Below, piece after piece: positions 35,969 to 45,088 of a stretch of 64,000 bases of DNA. The DNA comes from Enhydrobacter aerosaccus (GTDB taxonomy: Bacteria; Pseudomonadota; Alphaproteobacteria; Reyranellales; Reyranellaceae): the NCBI RefSeq assembly GCF_900167455.1, contig NZ_FUWJ01000010.1:124001-188000 (forward strand), in the 5' to 3' direction. The position numbers and the translations under genes are program-made. Under the pieces are notes generated by a model. It searched no databases, was not told where the DNA came from, and saw nothing but the letters and a program-made list of their open reading frames with translations. Each line of letters starts with the position of its first letter. Within the stretch, counting starts at the first letter, position 1.

Positions 35969-37411
35969 TCACACCACGCGGAAGTTCTTGAACTGCCACG
36001 GGTCGGACTTGTCGAGGTCCTCGGGGAAGAGGACGCCGCGATCCTGCAGCGGGGTCCAGTCGCTGTACTTGCCGACGACCGGGCCGAGATAGGGCATGCA
36101 GATCTCGAGGTTGCGGGCAAAATCCATCTCATCCGCTTCGACGATGCCGCGGTTGGGGTTTTCGAGCGCCCAGATGATGCCTGACAGCACCGGTGCCACC
36201 ACCTGGATAGAGGTGGCATTGTTGTAAGGCACCAGGCTGCGCGCTTCCTTGATGTCGATCTGCGAGCCGTACCAGTAGGCGCCTTTCTTGTGTCCCATCA
36301 GCAGCACACCCAGCTCGTCGCGGCCGGAGACGACCTCGTCGACGATCAGGCGCTGGCGCTTTTGCTGCTTCAGGTTCTTTCCGGCGATCTCGTGCATCGA
36401 CATGATCGCCTGGTCGCACGGATGATAGGCGTAATGCACGGTCGGCCGGTAGGTGACCTTCTTGCCGTCACGCACGGTAAGGTAGTCGGCGATCGAGATG
36501 GACTCGTTGTGGGTGATGATGAAACCGTGGAACGGCCCCTCGATCGGCGTCCAGGTGCGCGTCTGCGTCAGCAGGCCCGGACGATTGAGGTAGATCGCCG
36601 CGTCGCAGCCAAACGTATGACGCTTGCCGTCGGGCGGCAGCGCCTTCTCGTGTGTACCCCAGCCCATCTCGGCGGGCTGCCCGCCCTCGGAGACGAAGCC
36701 GTCGATCGACCAGGTGTTGACGAACTCGCCGACTTCCTTCGGCTTTTTCGAGACCTGCGTGTCGCGCTCGGCGATGTGGATCACCTTGATGCCGAGACGC
36801 TGGGCGAGTTTGCCCCAGCCTTCGCGCGTGGTCGGCGCGGCCGTCTTCACGCCGGTGTCATGCGCGATATTCATCAGCGCCTGCTTCACGAAATGCGAGA
36901 CCAGTCCGGGGTTGGCGCCATGGGCGACCACCGCCGTCGGACCACCTTCGTAGCGCGGCTTCAGCTTCAGCATGGTGTCGCGCAGCGCATAGTTCGAGCG
37001 ACGCGAGACCGACAGGTTGGGGTCGGTATAGCCGCCCGGCCAAGGCTCGATGCAGGTATCGAGGTAACGCACACCCTTCTTCTGGCAAAGCTCGATCAGC
37101 GCCGTCGAAGCGACCTCGACCGAAAGATTGACCAGGAAGTCGCCCTCGCCCAGCCGGTTGTCCAGCGTGGCGCGGACGTTGGATTCGGTCAGGCGCTTTT
37201 CGACGAACTCGACGCCGTAGCGCTCCGCCTCGGCCTCACCGCCGCGCATTTCGTCGGTGATGATGACGATCTGCTCGGGCTTGATGTTGATATGACGCAG
37301 GATCAGCGGCAGCACGCCCTGACCGATCGAGCCGAAGCCGATCATGACCATGCGGCCCTTGAAGGTCAGATACTTCTTGTTCGGAACCTTGCGCGCGACT
37401 CTCTTCGCCAT
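35969..37411 (-). CDS. hss: Homospermidine synthase
   Basis: This 480-residue NAD-dependent enzyme converts putrescine (two molecules, or putrescine plus spermidine) to homospermidine. The N-terminal Rossmann motif is MIGFGSIGQG, and the saccharopine-dehydrogenase-like core includes DTCIEPWPGGYTDP, VAHGANPGLVSHFVKQAL and TWSIDGFVSEGGQPAEMGWGTHE. Length and motifs match bacterial Hss. It lies downstream of ornithine decarboxylase on the same strand, giving a two-step ornithine-putrescine-homospermidine route. A perfect hairpin between the two may separate their expression. Confidence 0.93.
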   Translation of the reverse strand: MAKRVARKVPNKKYLTFKGRMVMIGFGSIGQGVLPLILRHINIKPEQIVIITDEMRGGEAEAERYGVEFVEKRLTESNVRATLDNRLGEGDFLVNLSVEVASTALIELCQKKGVRYLDTCIEPWPGGYTDPNLSVSRRSNYALRDTMLKLKPRYEGGPTAVVAHGANPGLVSHFVKQALMNIAHDTGVKTAAPTTREGWGKLAQRLGIKVIHIAERDTQVSKKPKEVGEFVNTWSIDGFVSEGGQPAEMGWGTHEKALPPDGKRHTFGCDAAIYLNRPGLLTQTRTWTPIEGPFHGFIITHNESISIADYLTVRDGKKVTYRPTVHYAYHPCDQAIMSMHEIAGKNLKQQKRQRLIVDEVVSGRDELGVLLMGHKKGAYWYGSQIDIKEARSLVPYNNATSIQVVAPVLSGIIWALENPNRGIVEADEMDFARNLEICMPYLGPVVGKYSDWTPLQDRGVLFPEDLDKSDPWQFKNFRVV

Positions 37412-37453
37412 TTCAGCATCCCCGCTGTATCGTTAAATGCTCGATAAACGGCA

Positions 37454-37477
37454 ACGGGGCCTTTCTCAAGGCCCCGT
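37454..37477 (-). terminator. GC-rich stem-loop between odc and hss
   Basis: ACGGGGCCTT and AAGGCCCCGT form a perfect 10-bp stem with the loop TCTC (+ strand sense), 28 bases past the decarboxylase stop and 42 bases before the hss ATG. No long T-run follows on the minus strand, so attenuation or partial termination is as likely as full termination. Confidence 0.55.
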
Positions 37478-37504
37478 CCCGTCACCCCGATGTAACGTCG
37501 CTGC

Positions 37505-38635
37505 CTAGATGCAGATCGCCTTGAGCGGCGCGAAGCCGTTGAAGGCCACTGACGAGTAGGTCGTCGTATAGGCGCCGGTCGACAGGATCTCGACCTTGTC
37601 GCCGGGCTTCAGCGACAGAGGCAGCTTGTACTCGGTCTTCTCGTACAGGATGTCGGCGGAATCGCAGGTGGGACCCGCCAGCACCACCGGGCCGACGCGC
37701 GTGCCGTCACGAGCCGTCCGCAGGCGATACTTGATGCTCTCGTCCATCGTCTCGGCCAGGCCCGAGAACTTGCCAATATCGAGATAGATCCAGCGCTTGC
37801 GGTCGTTGGCGGCCTTGCGCGAGACCAGCACGACCTCGCTCTGGATCACGCCGGCATCGCCCACCATGGAGCGGCCGGGCTCGATGATGACCTCCGGCAT
37901 GCGATTGCCGAAGTGGCGCACCAGGGCGCGGCCGACCGCCTCGCAATAGGATTCGATGCTGTTGACCTCAGCGCGGTAACGGGCCGGGAAGCCGCCACCC
38001 AGGTTGACCATGCGCAGATCGACGCCTTCCTCGGCGAGAGCGAAGAACATCTGCGAGACCTGGGCCAGCGCCTTGTCCCACTGATCGAGATCGGTCTGCT
38101 GGCTGCCGACATGGAAGGAGATGCCGTAGGGATCGAGGCCCCATTCCCTGGCCTTGCGCAGCAGGTCCTTGGCCATCTCCGGCGCGCAGCCGAACTTCTT
38201 GCTGAGCGGCCACTCGGCGCCGCCGCAATCGACCAGCACGCGGCAGAAGACCCGGGCACCGGGCGCCACGCGCGCGAGCTTCTGCAGCTCCGCCTCGCTG
38301 TCGAAGGCGAACAGGCGGACACCCTGCTGGTAGGCCCAGGCGATGTCCTTCTCCTTCTTGATGGTGTTGCCGAAGGAGATGCGGTCCATGCTGATGCCGG
38401 TGGCCTGCACCATCTCGATCTCGCCGCGCGACGCCGTGTCGAACTTCGAGCCGAGCCCCGCGAGCCGGGACAGGATCTGGGCTGCCGGGTTGGCTTTCAC
38501 GGCGTAGAAGATGTGAGCGGCCGGCAGCAGCTCGCGCATGCGCCGAAAGTTGTGCTCGACCAAGTCGAGGTCGATCACCAGGCACGGCGTCTCGGGCTGC
38601 TGTTCGCGGAGATAACGGAAAATACGCTCGGTCAT
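37505..38635 (-). CDS. odc: Ornithine decarboxylase (PLP fold-type III)
   Basis: The 376-residue alanine-racemase-fold decarboxylase makes putrescine from ornithine. The PLP lysine is K47 (FYAVKANPA), and the phosphate-binding glycine-rich loop is MVNLGGGFP. EPGRSMVGDAG and the catalytic cysteine region GPTCDSADILYE are typical of eukaryotic-like ODC. Some relatives accept lysine as well, so dual ornithine/lysine use is possible. The adjacent homospermidine synthase supports putrescine as the main product. A strong hairpin in its leader may be regulatory. Confidence 0.9.
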   Translation of the reverse strand: MTERIFRYLREQQPETPCLVIDLDLVEHNFRRMRELLPAAHIFYAVKANPAAQILSRLAGLGSKFDTASRGEIEMVQATGISMDRISFGNTIKKEKDIAWAYQQGVRLFAFDSEAELQKLARVAPGARVFCRVLVDCGGAEWPLSKKFGCAPEMAKDLLRKAREWGLDPYGISFHVGSQQTDLDQWDKALAQVSQMFFALAEEGVDLRMVNLGGGFPARYRAEVNSIESYCEAVGRALVRHFGNRMPEVIIEPGRSMVGDAGVIQSEVVLVSRKAANDRKRWIYLDIGKFSGLAETMDESIKYRLRTARDGTRVGPVVLAGPTCDSADILYEKTEYKLPLSLKPGDKVEILSTGAYTTTYSSVAFNGFAPLKAICI

Positions 38636-39060
38636 CGCTGGGGGGTTCCCCGTCTAGAATGTCTGCAGGTTCGATGGGAGTAACGCAGTGACGAACGGCG
38701 CCCTTCGCGGGCGGCGTCGTCAGCGAATACTCGACGGAGCGGTTTTCCGCCGGAGCGGAAGTTCGAACGATGTGGCCCGGCCAGAACTCGCCGGGCATGC
38801 GACACGATAGCGGGGATCGCGCCCCGCACAGCAAGCAACCATCTCAGAAGCTCCTTCCCGGACCCGGCGCGAAGCCAGCACTGCCAAAAAGGACGCTTTC
38901 CGTCGTTGCGTAACCACTATGGGCCAGCGGCACGTGCGTGGGCGTCTTCGTTTGCTATCTACAACTAATGTGCGCCGTTACAAGAGGATTCTGACTCCAC
39001 GGCGAAATTTTTGGGGGTCTTGTGGTGTCGCCATCACATCGCCGTCGCGACAGTTGCTCG
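38636..39060. other. Intergenic region upstream of ornithine decarboxylase
   Basis: About 425 bases without a credible gene, between the end of the MFS gene and the decarboxylase start. The part next to odc holds the hairpin at 38690-38721. The distal part (38940-39060) is locally AT-richer (TTTGCTATCTACAACTAATG, GCGAAATTTTTGGGGG) and probably contains the odc promoter. A 75-codon open frame at 38919-39146 runs into the MFS gene antisense and is not accepted. Confidence 0.5.
38690..38721 (-). promoter_or_regulatory. Leader hairpin upstream of ornithine decarboxylase (possible speF-type leader)
   Basis: On the minus strand GACGA...UCGUC closes a long stem whose inner part is CGCCGCCC-GCGAA-GGGCGCCG with one mismatch. 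It lies 55-86 bases before the odc ATG. A structured leader named speF is known upstream of ornithine decarboxylase in alphaproteobacteria; whether this is an instance is inference, made from position and strong pairing only. Confidence 0.4.
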
Positions 39061-40308
39061 TCAGAGCCGTCGCATCGACGAGCGCGGCAGGCGAATCGAT
39101 GCCGCGACCATCGTCAGCGGGATCAGCGATAGAGCCGACAGGATGAGCGAGGCCTTCACGCCCCACTGATCAGCGATCTTTCCCCATAACAGCGAGCCCA
39201 CCACCATGGCGCCGAAGAAAACCATCTGGTGGACGGCCATGCCGCGCGCCCGCATGAAGTTGGGCAGGATCATCTGGACGGCGGCGCCATTGTTGGCGAT
39301 CACCATGATCCAGCAGCCGCCGGCGATGGTGATGCACAGGCCGAAGATCAGCGGCTTCATCTCGAGCGCGGCGACCAGCGTCGAGAGGGCGTGCAGCCCC
39401 ATTGCCCAAATGTTGGCACGATCGGAGCCGAGCAGGCGGTTCAGGGCCGGCATCATCATGGCGCCAGCCACTGCACCTGCACCGAAGGCGGCGTAGAGGA
39501 TGCCGAAGGAGAACTCGTCGAGCTTGAGCGCGAACCGGCCGATCACGGGCAGCAAGGTTCCCATGGCGATTCCGGGCACGAAGAAGCAGAGGCCACGGGC
39601 GAAGACGGCCTGCAGCTCGGCCGAGTTCCGGACGTAGGCGATGCCGGCCCGCGCCGCCTCGAAAAAGCCTTCCCGCCGCTGCTCGGCATGGGCCTCTGGC
39701 GGCCGCTTCCAGGCCTGCATGGCGAAGATAACACCGATGTAGGTGACGGAATTGATGAAGAAGAGAAGGAAGACGCCGACCAGGCCCAGCAGCATCTGGC
39801 CGATCACCGGGCCGATGGTCCGGGCGAGATTGAAGCCGGCGCTGTTGAGCGCGATCGCCGGCCGCAGCAGCGGGCCGCTGACGATCTCCGGCACGACGGC
39901 GTGCCACGCCGGCGCGTTCATGGCGTTGCCCAGTCCCATCAGGAAGCTCAACACCAGCAGGTTCCAGGCGCTGAGCTGGCCCAGGAAGGCCAGTACCGCG
40001 AGGACCGCCGCCACCCCCATCATCCACCACTGGCAGAGGATGATGTAGCGCCGCCGCTCGAAGCGGTCGGCGAGGATGCCGGCGAAGAAGCAGAACAGGA
40101 ACATCGGCAGCGTGCCGGCCGCGGCCAGCGCCGCGACATAGATCGGCTCACTGGTCAGGCTGGTCATTTCCCAGGCGGCTCCCGTGGTCTGCATCCAGCC
40201 GCCGACATTGGACAGCAGGTTGGCGATCCACAGGCCGAGAAAGGCGCGGTTGGCGAGCGGAGCGAAGGCCGAGGGAGGTCGCTTGGCGCCGGGCGCCGGC
40301 ACCGTCAC
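39061..40308 (-). CDS. MFS transporter at the end of the ceramide operon
   Basis: This 415-residue transporter has about 12 helices and belongs to the Bacteroides-enterobactin/MFS_3 exporter type (NRAFLGLWIANLLSNVGGWMQTT near the N-terminus, ILADRFERRRY in loop 2-3). The start is a GTG at 40308 that overlaps the TGA of the upstream bCerS-like gene (GTGA), so it is translationally coupled to it. Its substrate is unknown. The coupling suggests a role linked to ceramide lipids or a precursor, but related MFS genes also occur in other contexts. Confidence 0.8.
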   Translation of the reverse strand: MTVPAPGAKRPPSAFAPLANRAFLGLWIANLLSNVGGWMQTTGAAWEMTSLTSEPIYVAALAAAGTLPMFLFCFFAGILADRFERRRYIILCQWWMMGVAAVLAVLAFLGQLSAWNLLVLSFLMGLGNAMNAPAWHAVVPEIVSGPLLRPAIALNSAGFNLARTIGPVIGQMLLGLVGVFLLFFINSVTYIGVIFAMQAWKRPPEAHAEQRREGFFEAARAGIAYVRNSAELQAVFARGLCFFVPGIAMGTLLPVIGRFALKLDEFSFGILYAAFGAGAVAGAMMMPALNRLLGSDRANIWAMGLHALSTLVAALEMKPLIFGLCITIAGGCWIMVIANNGAAVQMILPNFMRARGMAVHQMVFFGAMVVGSLLWGKIADQWGVKASLILSALSLIPLTMVAASIRLPRSSMRRL

Positions 40309-41453
40309 GCCAGCGCCTTCTCGTAGATGCGATGCGTCTTGTAGTGCACGCCGCCAACCAAGCGGATGATGTTGTTCATCGCCTTGTTGTCCTCGAGGAT
40401 CCAGCCCAGCTCGGCCGTCTTCTTGCCGAGCCGCTTGCCGTTCTGGCGCAGCACGTCGATCGCCATCATGGCCAGGCCGGCTCCCATCAGCGGATGGTTG
40501 CGGTATTTCTTGCGCACGCCCATGAGCGGCACGCGCGTGCTCCCGACGCCGGCGATCTTGAGCCGCCACAGCAGCTTGGCGAGGTTCAGCGGGTTGAGGC
40601 TGCCGTTGAACTCCGTGATGGCCTCGTTGAGGTTGGTCAGGGCGACGATGAAGGCCACCGCCTCGTCGTCGACTTCCACGAACACCGCGAGATCCGGCAC
40701 GATGACCGGTCCGAACGCCTTGGACGCATGGTCGATCTCGGCCTGGGTGAAGGGCACGAAGCCCCAATTGTCGCTCCAGGCGTCGTTGAAGATTCCGACC
40801 AGGGTGCGGACCTCGGCATCGAACATCTTCATGTTCGCGGTCCGCACCTTCACGCGATCTGCAAGGCCTGCCCGGGCCAGCAGCTTCTTCCCCAGCGTCT
40901 CCGGCGCATTCTGGACGTCGTAGTCGTACGACAGCATGTCCTTGATCTTGGTGTAGCCGCAGCCTTCGACGCGCGGGCCGGAGTAAGGCGGATCGTAAGG
41001 CACCATCAGCATCGGCCGGCTGTCGAAGCCCCAGACCATGAGACCGACTTCCTCGTTGACGGAAAGGCTGAATGGACCCGTCGCCCGCTTCATGCCCTTC
41101 TGCCGCAGCCAGTCCTCGGCGGCGGCGAACAGAGCCGCGAAGATGGCCGGATCGTCCTCGGCGGCAAGGCAGCCGAAATGCCCGGTGCTGTCGCCGTAGC
41201 GTTCGAGATAGGCGTGGTCGATCTGTGCGGCGATGCGACCGACCACTCTGCCGTCGCGCCGCGCCAGGAAGAACTGCACCTCGACATGCTTGAAGAGCGG
41301 ATTCTTGTCCGGCGAGAAGGCTTCGCGACGCTCGACATCGAGATGGGGAACGTACCCCTTGTGGCCGGCGAACAGGCGCTTGGGCAAGTCGATGAAGGCC
41401 TTGAGATCTGCCTTGCCGACAACCGGGGAGACGACGATTTCAGAGGATGCCAT
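40305..41453 (-). CDS. Bacterial ceramide synthase-like GNAT acyltransferase (bCerS)
   Basis: The 382-residue protein is of a family often mislabelled dATP pyrophosphohydrolase. Segments PKRLFAGHKGYVPHLDVERREAFS, NPLFKHVEVQFFLARRDGRVVGRIAA, DSTGHFGCLAAEDD, GPFSLSVNEEVGLM and RNHPLMGAGLAMMAIDV are visible. In Caulobacter a GNAT-type protein with this mislabel N-acylates 3-ketosphinganine in ceramide synthesis. The identification here combines that resemblance with neighbours that supply serine palmitoyltransferase, ACP, reductase and acyl ligase. GAGGCAGGT precedes the ATG. It starts seven bases after the phosphoesterase stop. Confidence 0.75.
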   Translation of the reverse strand: MASSEIVVSPVVGKADLKAFIDLPKRLFAGHKGYVPHLDVERREAFSPDKNPLFKHVEVQFFLARRDGRVVGRIAAQIDHAYLERYGDSTGHFGCLAAEDDPAIFAALFAAAEDWLRQKGMKRATGPFSLSVNEEVGLMVWGFDSRPMLMVPYDPPYSGPRVEGCGYTKIKDMLSYDYDVQNAPETLGKKLLARAGLADRVKVRTANMKMFDAEVRTLVGIFNDAWSDNWGFVPFTQAEIDHASKAFGPVIVPDLAVFVEVDDEAVAFIVALTNLNEAITEFNGSLNPLNLAKLLWRLKIAGVGSTRVPLMGVRKKYRNHPLMGAGLAMMAIDVLRQNGKRLGKKTAELGWILEDNKAMNNIIRLVGGVHYKTHRIYEKALA

Positions 41454-41460
41454 ACCTGCC

Positions 41461-42381
41461 TCAATTGACCGTGGATGCGTGAGCACCCGACTGGAAAACC
41501 AACTTGCCGTCCGGCTCGCAGCCGCGACCATCGGCGGACAGAGCACGCAATTCGACGTCGAGACGCCAGCCCCCCTCGTGACGGTCGATCCGGATAAGAT
41601 GATAGCGGGCACGGCCGTATTTGCTGTCGGGAGCGGCCGAGGCCGACGTCACGCCCAGGACGGGGACCGGACCAGTAGGGCCGGCAATGCGGGCGATCTC
41701 GCTGAGATGATTGTGGCCGTGCAGGACGGCCTCGCAGCCGACCCGGCGGATCATGGCCTGGAAGGCCGCCGTATCGGTCAGGCGCTTGAAGCGCGACTGG
41801 CCGAACAGCGGCGGATGATGGATCAGCACGATCCGGCACAGCCCTTCCCGCCCCGTCTCCGCCAGCAGCCGCTCGGCCCGCGCGATCTGGGAGGAGCCGA
41901 GATCGCCGGTGGCAAAGAAGGGCGGCTTGGGCACGCCGGTCGACAGGCCAATCAGGACGACGGGCCCACGGCGGCGGACGATCGGGAAAGCATCCAGGCC
42001 CGGCGCCGACGATTCGCCATCGCCCGCCATATAGGCGCCCCACAGACCCAGGCTCTCGTCCCAGGGAACGGAGACGTAGACATCGTGATTGCCCGGCACG
42101 ATCGTAAGACGGTCCGGCGGTTCGAAGCCAGCAAGCCAATCCGCGGCGCGCCGGAACTCCTGCGGCAGCGCGACATTCACCAGATCGCCCGTCAGCGCGA
42201 TGTGGTCGGGCGCGCGCGCCTTGATGTCGGCGACGATGCCGGCCAGCGCCTCCGGCACATGAACATGCACGCGGTGACGCCACCAGTTGTAATAGCCCGT
42301 GGCCCGCTTGTTCAGGAGCTGGCCCAGCGGGGCGCGCGGCATCGGCAGGTGCGGATCTGAGAGATGCGCCAAGGTGAACAT
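41461..42381 (-). CDS. Calcineurin-like metallophosphoesterase in the ceramide operon
   Basis: This 306-residue binuclear-metal phosphoesterase has all five signature blocks: LSDPH, LTGDLVN, VPGNHD, LIHHPP and LHGHNH. It has no signal peptide, so it is cytoplasmic. The family spans cyclic-nucleotide phosphodiesterases, UDP-diacylglucosamine hydrolases and lipid phosphatases. Its place between serine palmitoyltransferase and the bCerS-like gene suggests action on a phosphorylated lipid, but this is inference. Confidence 0.8.
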   Translation of the reverse strand: MFTLAHLSDPHLPMPRAPLGQLLNKRATGYYNWWRHRVHVHVPEALAGIVADIKARAPDHIALTGDLVNVALPQEFRRAADWLAGFEPPDRLTIVPGNHDVYVSVPWDESLGLWGAYMAGDGESSAPGLDAFPIVRRRGPVVLIGLSTGVPKPPFFATGDLGSSQIARAERLLAETGREGLCRIVLIHHPPLFGQSRFKRLTDTAAFQAMIRRVGCEAVLHGHNHLSEIARIAGPTGPVPVLGVTSASAAPDSKYGRARYHLIRIDRHEGGWRLDVELRALSADGRGCEPDGKLVFQSGAHASTVN

Positions 42382-42494
42382 GGCCGTTGTCCGTCAGCTA
42401 TCGGCAGCGGGAGACGGAACGAGACGACCAGTTCGGCCGCGCCGCCCTGTCCGCTGGTTCCAGTGGCCAGCGACGGCGCACGGCACGTACTTCC

Positions 42495-43718
42495 TTAGCG
42501 GTTGCCGGCGACGGCGCGCAGCTGGGGACCGAGTAGCCCCATCTGTCGGCCGATCCCCGTCATGACCTCGATCATGTGCGCGAGCTGTTCCTTGCTGTGC
42601 GCCGCCGATACCGAGCAGCGCAGCAGCGACACGCCGTTGGGCGTGGCCGGCGGCACGGCAACGTTCACATAGACGCCCGCATCCAGCATGGCGCGCCAGA
42701 AGCCGATGGCAGTGCTCCGATCGGGCAGATGCACGCCGACCACCGGGCCATGTTCCGGCCCCAGCTTGAAGCCCCGCGCCGCCAGCCCGTCATAGAGGGT
42801 GGCGACATTCTCCCACAGCTTGGTGCGCAGCTCGGGCCGCGCCTTGACCACGCGCAGTGCCTGGCGCACCGACGCGACGATCGACGGCGGCAGCGAGGCG
42901 GTGAACATGTAGGACCGCACGGTCACACGCAGGATGTCGAAGTCGGGATCGTTGGAGACGCAGTAGCCGCCGATTGCGCCCAGCGTCTTGGAGAAAGTCC
43001 CGACGATGAAATGGCAGTCGTCCAGCACGCCCGTGGACTCGCACAGGCCGCGGCCATGTTCGCCCAGCGCGCCCAGCGAATGGGCCTCGTCGACCAGCAC
43101 ATAGGCGCCGTACTTCTTGCTGACGTCGATGAATTCCTTGAGCGGCGCGCTGTCGCCCAGCATCGAGTAGATGCCTTCGAGCACCACCAGCCGGTTACCC
43201 GGCCGGTCGCCCAGCCGGCGCAGGCGGGCTTCGAGGCTCGACGGATCGTTGTGCTTGAAGCGCACCACCTCGGCCTGCGTCATCTTGCAGGCGTCGTAGA
43301 TGGAGGCATGGCTGTCGGCATCGATCAGCAGGAAATCGCCCTGGGCCACCAGGGTCGAGATCACGCCGAGATTGGCCTGATAGCCGGTCGTGAAGACCAT
43401 GCAGTGCTTCTTGCCGTAGAACTCGGCGATCTCCTGCTCGAGTGCCACATGCTCGCTGTAGCTGCCATTGGCGATGCGCGAGCCCGTAGTCCCGGTGCCC
43501 TCGGCGCGGATCGCCTCGATCGCGGCCTCCATGCAGGACGGGTCGAAGGTCAGGCCGAAGTAGTTGTTCGTCCCGACCAGCAGCGTCTTGCGGCCGTTGA
43601 TGACCGCTTCGGTCGCGGAAAGAACCCGCTCCATGCGAATCTGGAACGGGTCAGCGCCGGTCGTGCGGACGTCGCGGTAGGCGTCCAGCAGACCCGCATG
43701 GCGGTCAAACAGCCCCAT
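42495..43718 (-). CDS. spt: Serine palmitoyltransferase (alpha-oxoamine synthase family)
   Basis: This 407-residue PLP enzyme condenses serine with an acyl thioester to 3-ketosphinganine. Motifs are TNNYFGLTFDPSCMEAAI, GTTGSRIANGSYSEHVALE, VFTTGYQANLGVIS, DEAHSLGALGEHGRG and the PLP-lysine site TFSKTLGAIGG (K244). Alpha-oxoamine synthases also include KBL, ALAS and BioF. The adjacent dedicated ACP and CerR-like reductase point to SPT. It starts 18 bases after the ACP stop. Confidence 0.88.
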   Translation of the reverse strand: MGLFDRHAGLLDAYRDVRTTGADPFQIRMERVLSATEAVINGRKTLLVGTNNYFGLTFDPSCMEAAIEAIRAEGTGTTGSRIANGSYSEHVALEQEIAEFYGKKHCMVFTTGYQANLGVISTLVAQGDFLLIDADSHASIYDACKMTQAEVVRFKHNDPSSLEARLRRLGDRPGNRLVVLEGIYSMLGDSAPLKEFIDVSKKYGAYVLVDEAHSLGALGEHGRGLCESTGVLDDCHFIVGTFSKTLGAIGGYCVSNDPDFDILRVTVRSYMFTASLPPSIVASVRQALRVVKARPELRTKLWENVATLYDGLAARGFKLGPEHGPVVGVHLPDRSTAIGFWRAMLDAGVYVNVAVPPATPNGVSLLRCSVSAAHSKEQLAHMIEVMTGIGRQMGLLGPQLRAVAGNR

Positions 43719-43736
43719 GGGATTAACAGTGTGGGA

Positions 43737-44084
43737 TTAGCGCCGCGCGCTCAGCGACAGAATCGTGTCGGCGAGCTCATCGACCGTGTGAATTTCCGCC
43801 ACGACGTTCATCGGGATCGACACGTCGAACTGGTCCTCGAGATCCATGACCATGTCCATGACCGCGAGGGAGTCGATCGAGAGATCCTTGGAAATGACCG
43901 TCGCGCCCGTGATCGCCGCGCCATCGTCGGTCTGGAACGGCTCGAGCTGGCGGCAGATCTCGGCCATGACTTCGCCACGCGACGGGGGGCGTCGAGCAAC
44001 GAGGGTATCGGCGAAGTCGTCGTTCTCGACGATCATGTTCTGGGCAGTGCGCAAGGGGAGGCTCCCGGTCTGGACATCAGACAT
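43737..44084 (-). CDS. Dedicated acyl carrier protein for sphingolipid synthesis
   Basis: The 115-residue protein's C-terminal 75 residues form an ACP with the 4'-phosphopantetheine serine S72 in SIDSLAVMDMVMDLED. The N-terminal 35-residue extension is longer than in housekeeping AcpP. In Caulobacter a specialised ACP next to Spt carries the acyl chain used for ketosphinganine formation; position and spacing here support the same role. Confidence 0.85.
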   Translation of the reverse strand: MSDVQTGSLPLRTAQNMIVENDDFADTLVARRPPSRGEVMAEICRQLEPFQTDDGAAITGATVISKDLSIDSLAVMDMVMDLEDQFDVSIPMNVVAEIHTVDELADTILSLSARR

Positions 44085-44150
44085 GGTGACTTGTGCAGAA
44101 ATCGCGATTCTTTGTGAAATAACAAATTGTTACGGTGTGTTTCACAGCCT

Positions 44151-45077
44151 TTAGAGCCATTTGTGGGCCCGGTACCACAAGATCGTGTCCCGGAAACCGG
44201 CCCCCAGATCATAACGAGGAGAGAAGCGGACGGCTGCCGCGAAGCGATGGTCGTGGGCCGTCCAATCCGGATGGAACAGCTCATTGACCTTGTTGGGCGT
44301 CAGGATTTGGACGGGGCCACCCAGGGCTTGGCCGATACCGTGAGCGCGGGCAATAACCTCAATCAGCATACGGGGAATCCGGAACAACCGTTCTCTCCGC
44401 CCGAGGGCCAATCCGGCTGCACGGGCCATGTCGGCATAGCTGTACCCGCCGTCCCGGCCATCATCGACTTCATATACGGCAGCCGGTAGCGGCTGCTCGA
44501 GGGCCATCGCCAGGGCCTCGGCCAGGTCGGCGACATGGATCAGGGCCAGGCGGGCCCCCGGAATGGCCGGCTGAGGCGCAATTCCCCGCGCCACGCTGCG
44601 GAAATAGGTCAGGGTTTCGCGATCGCCGGGTCCGTAGACCGCGGGCGCCCGCAGGGCGATCCACCGTCCCGCCCGTTCGGCCAGGACCTGTTCCGCCGCC
44701 CGCTTGCTGGCCGCGTAAGGCGACAGTTGCGGCTCACGGGCCGCCAAGGACGACAGCAGGACCAGCGGCACGTCCGGCGCGAGGGCCGAGAGCCGCGCCG
44801 TGCCGTCGCGGTTGACGGTGAAGAAGTCCTGCTCGCGGCGGGCCTTGATCAGGCCGGCGGCGTGAACCACGCCATCGACCCCGGCAACGAGCTGCCTTAG
44901 AGCCGCCTCGTCCGCCAAGTCGCCCCACACGATCTCGGCATCGACGGCGGCCAGCGACGGCAAGGGCGACCAGCGCCGGACCAGCAGGCGCAGGGTCCAG
45001 CCGCGCCGCGCCAGGGCGGCCACGAGATGCGGCCCGACGAAGCCCGTGGCGCCGGTGACCGCGATCCGCTTCGCCAC
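44151..45077 (-). CDS. cerR: NAD(P)-dependent ceramide reductase-like epimerase (CerR)
   Basis: This 308-residue extended SDR has the cofactor loop VTGATGFVG near the N-terminus and the catalytic YAASK pair (SPYAASKRAAEQ). APAVYGPGDRETL and LIHVADLAEAL are also typical. In Caulobacter the equivalent epimerase-like protein reduces the 3-keto group in ceramide formation. The start is a GTG at 45077, 11 bases after the ligase stop with GAGG upstream; the open frame beyond that overlaps the ligase and is rejected. The cluster context carries most of the functional weight. Confidence 0.8.
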   Translation of the reverse strand: MAKRIAVTGATGFVGPHLVAALARRGWTLRLLVRRWSPLPSLAAVDAEIVWGDLADEAALRQLVAGVDGVVHAAGLIKARREQDFFTVNRDGTARLSALAPDVPLVLLSSLAAREPQLSPYAASKRAAEQVLAERAGRWIALRAPAVYGPGDRETLTYFRSVARGIAPQPAIPGARLALIHVADLAEALAMALEQPLPAAVYEVDDGRDGGYSYADMARAAGLALGRRERLFRIPRMLIEVIARAHGIGQALGGPVQILTPNKVNELFHPDWTAHDHRFAAAVRFSPRYDLGAGFRDTILWYRAHKWL

Positions 45078-45088
45078 GGCCGCGCGCC

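Noticed and set aside
38919..39146. 75-codon open frame upstream of odc
   Set aside because: It has no ribosome site or family features and overlaps the end of the MFS gene antisense.
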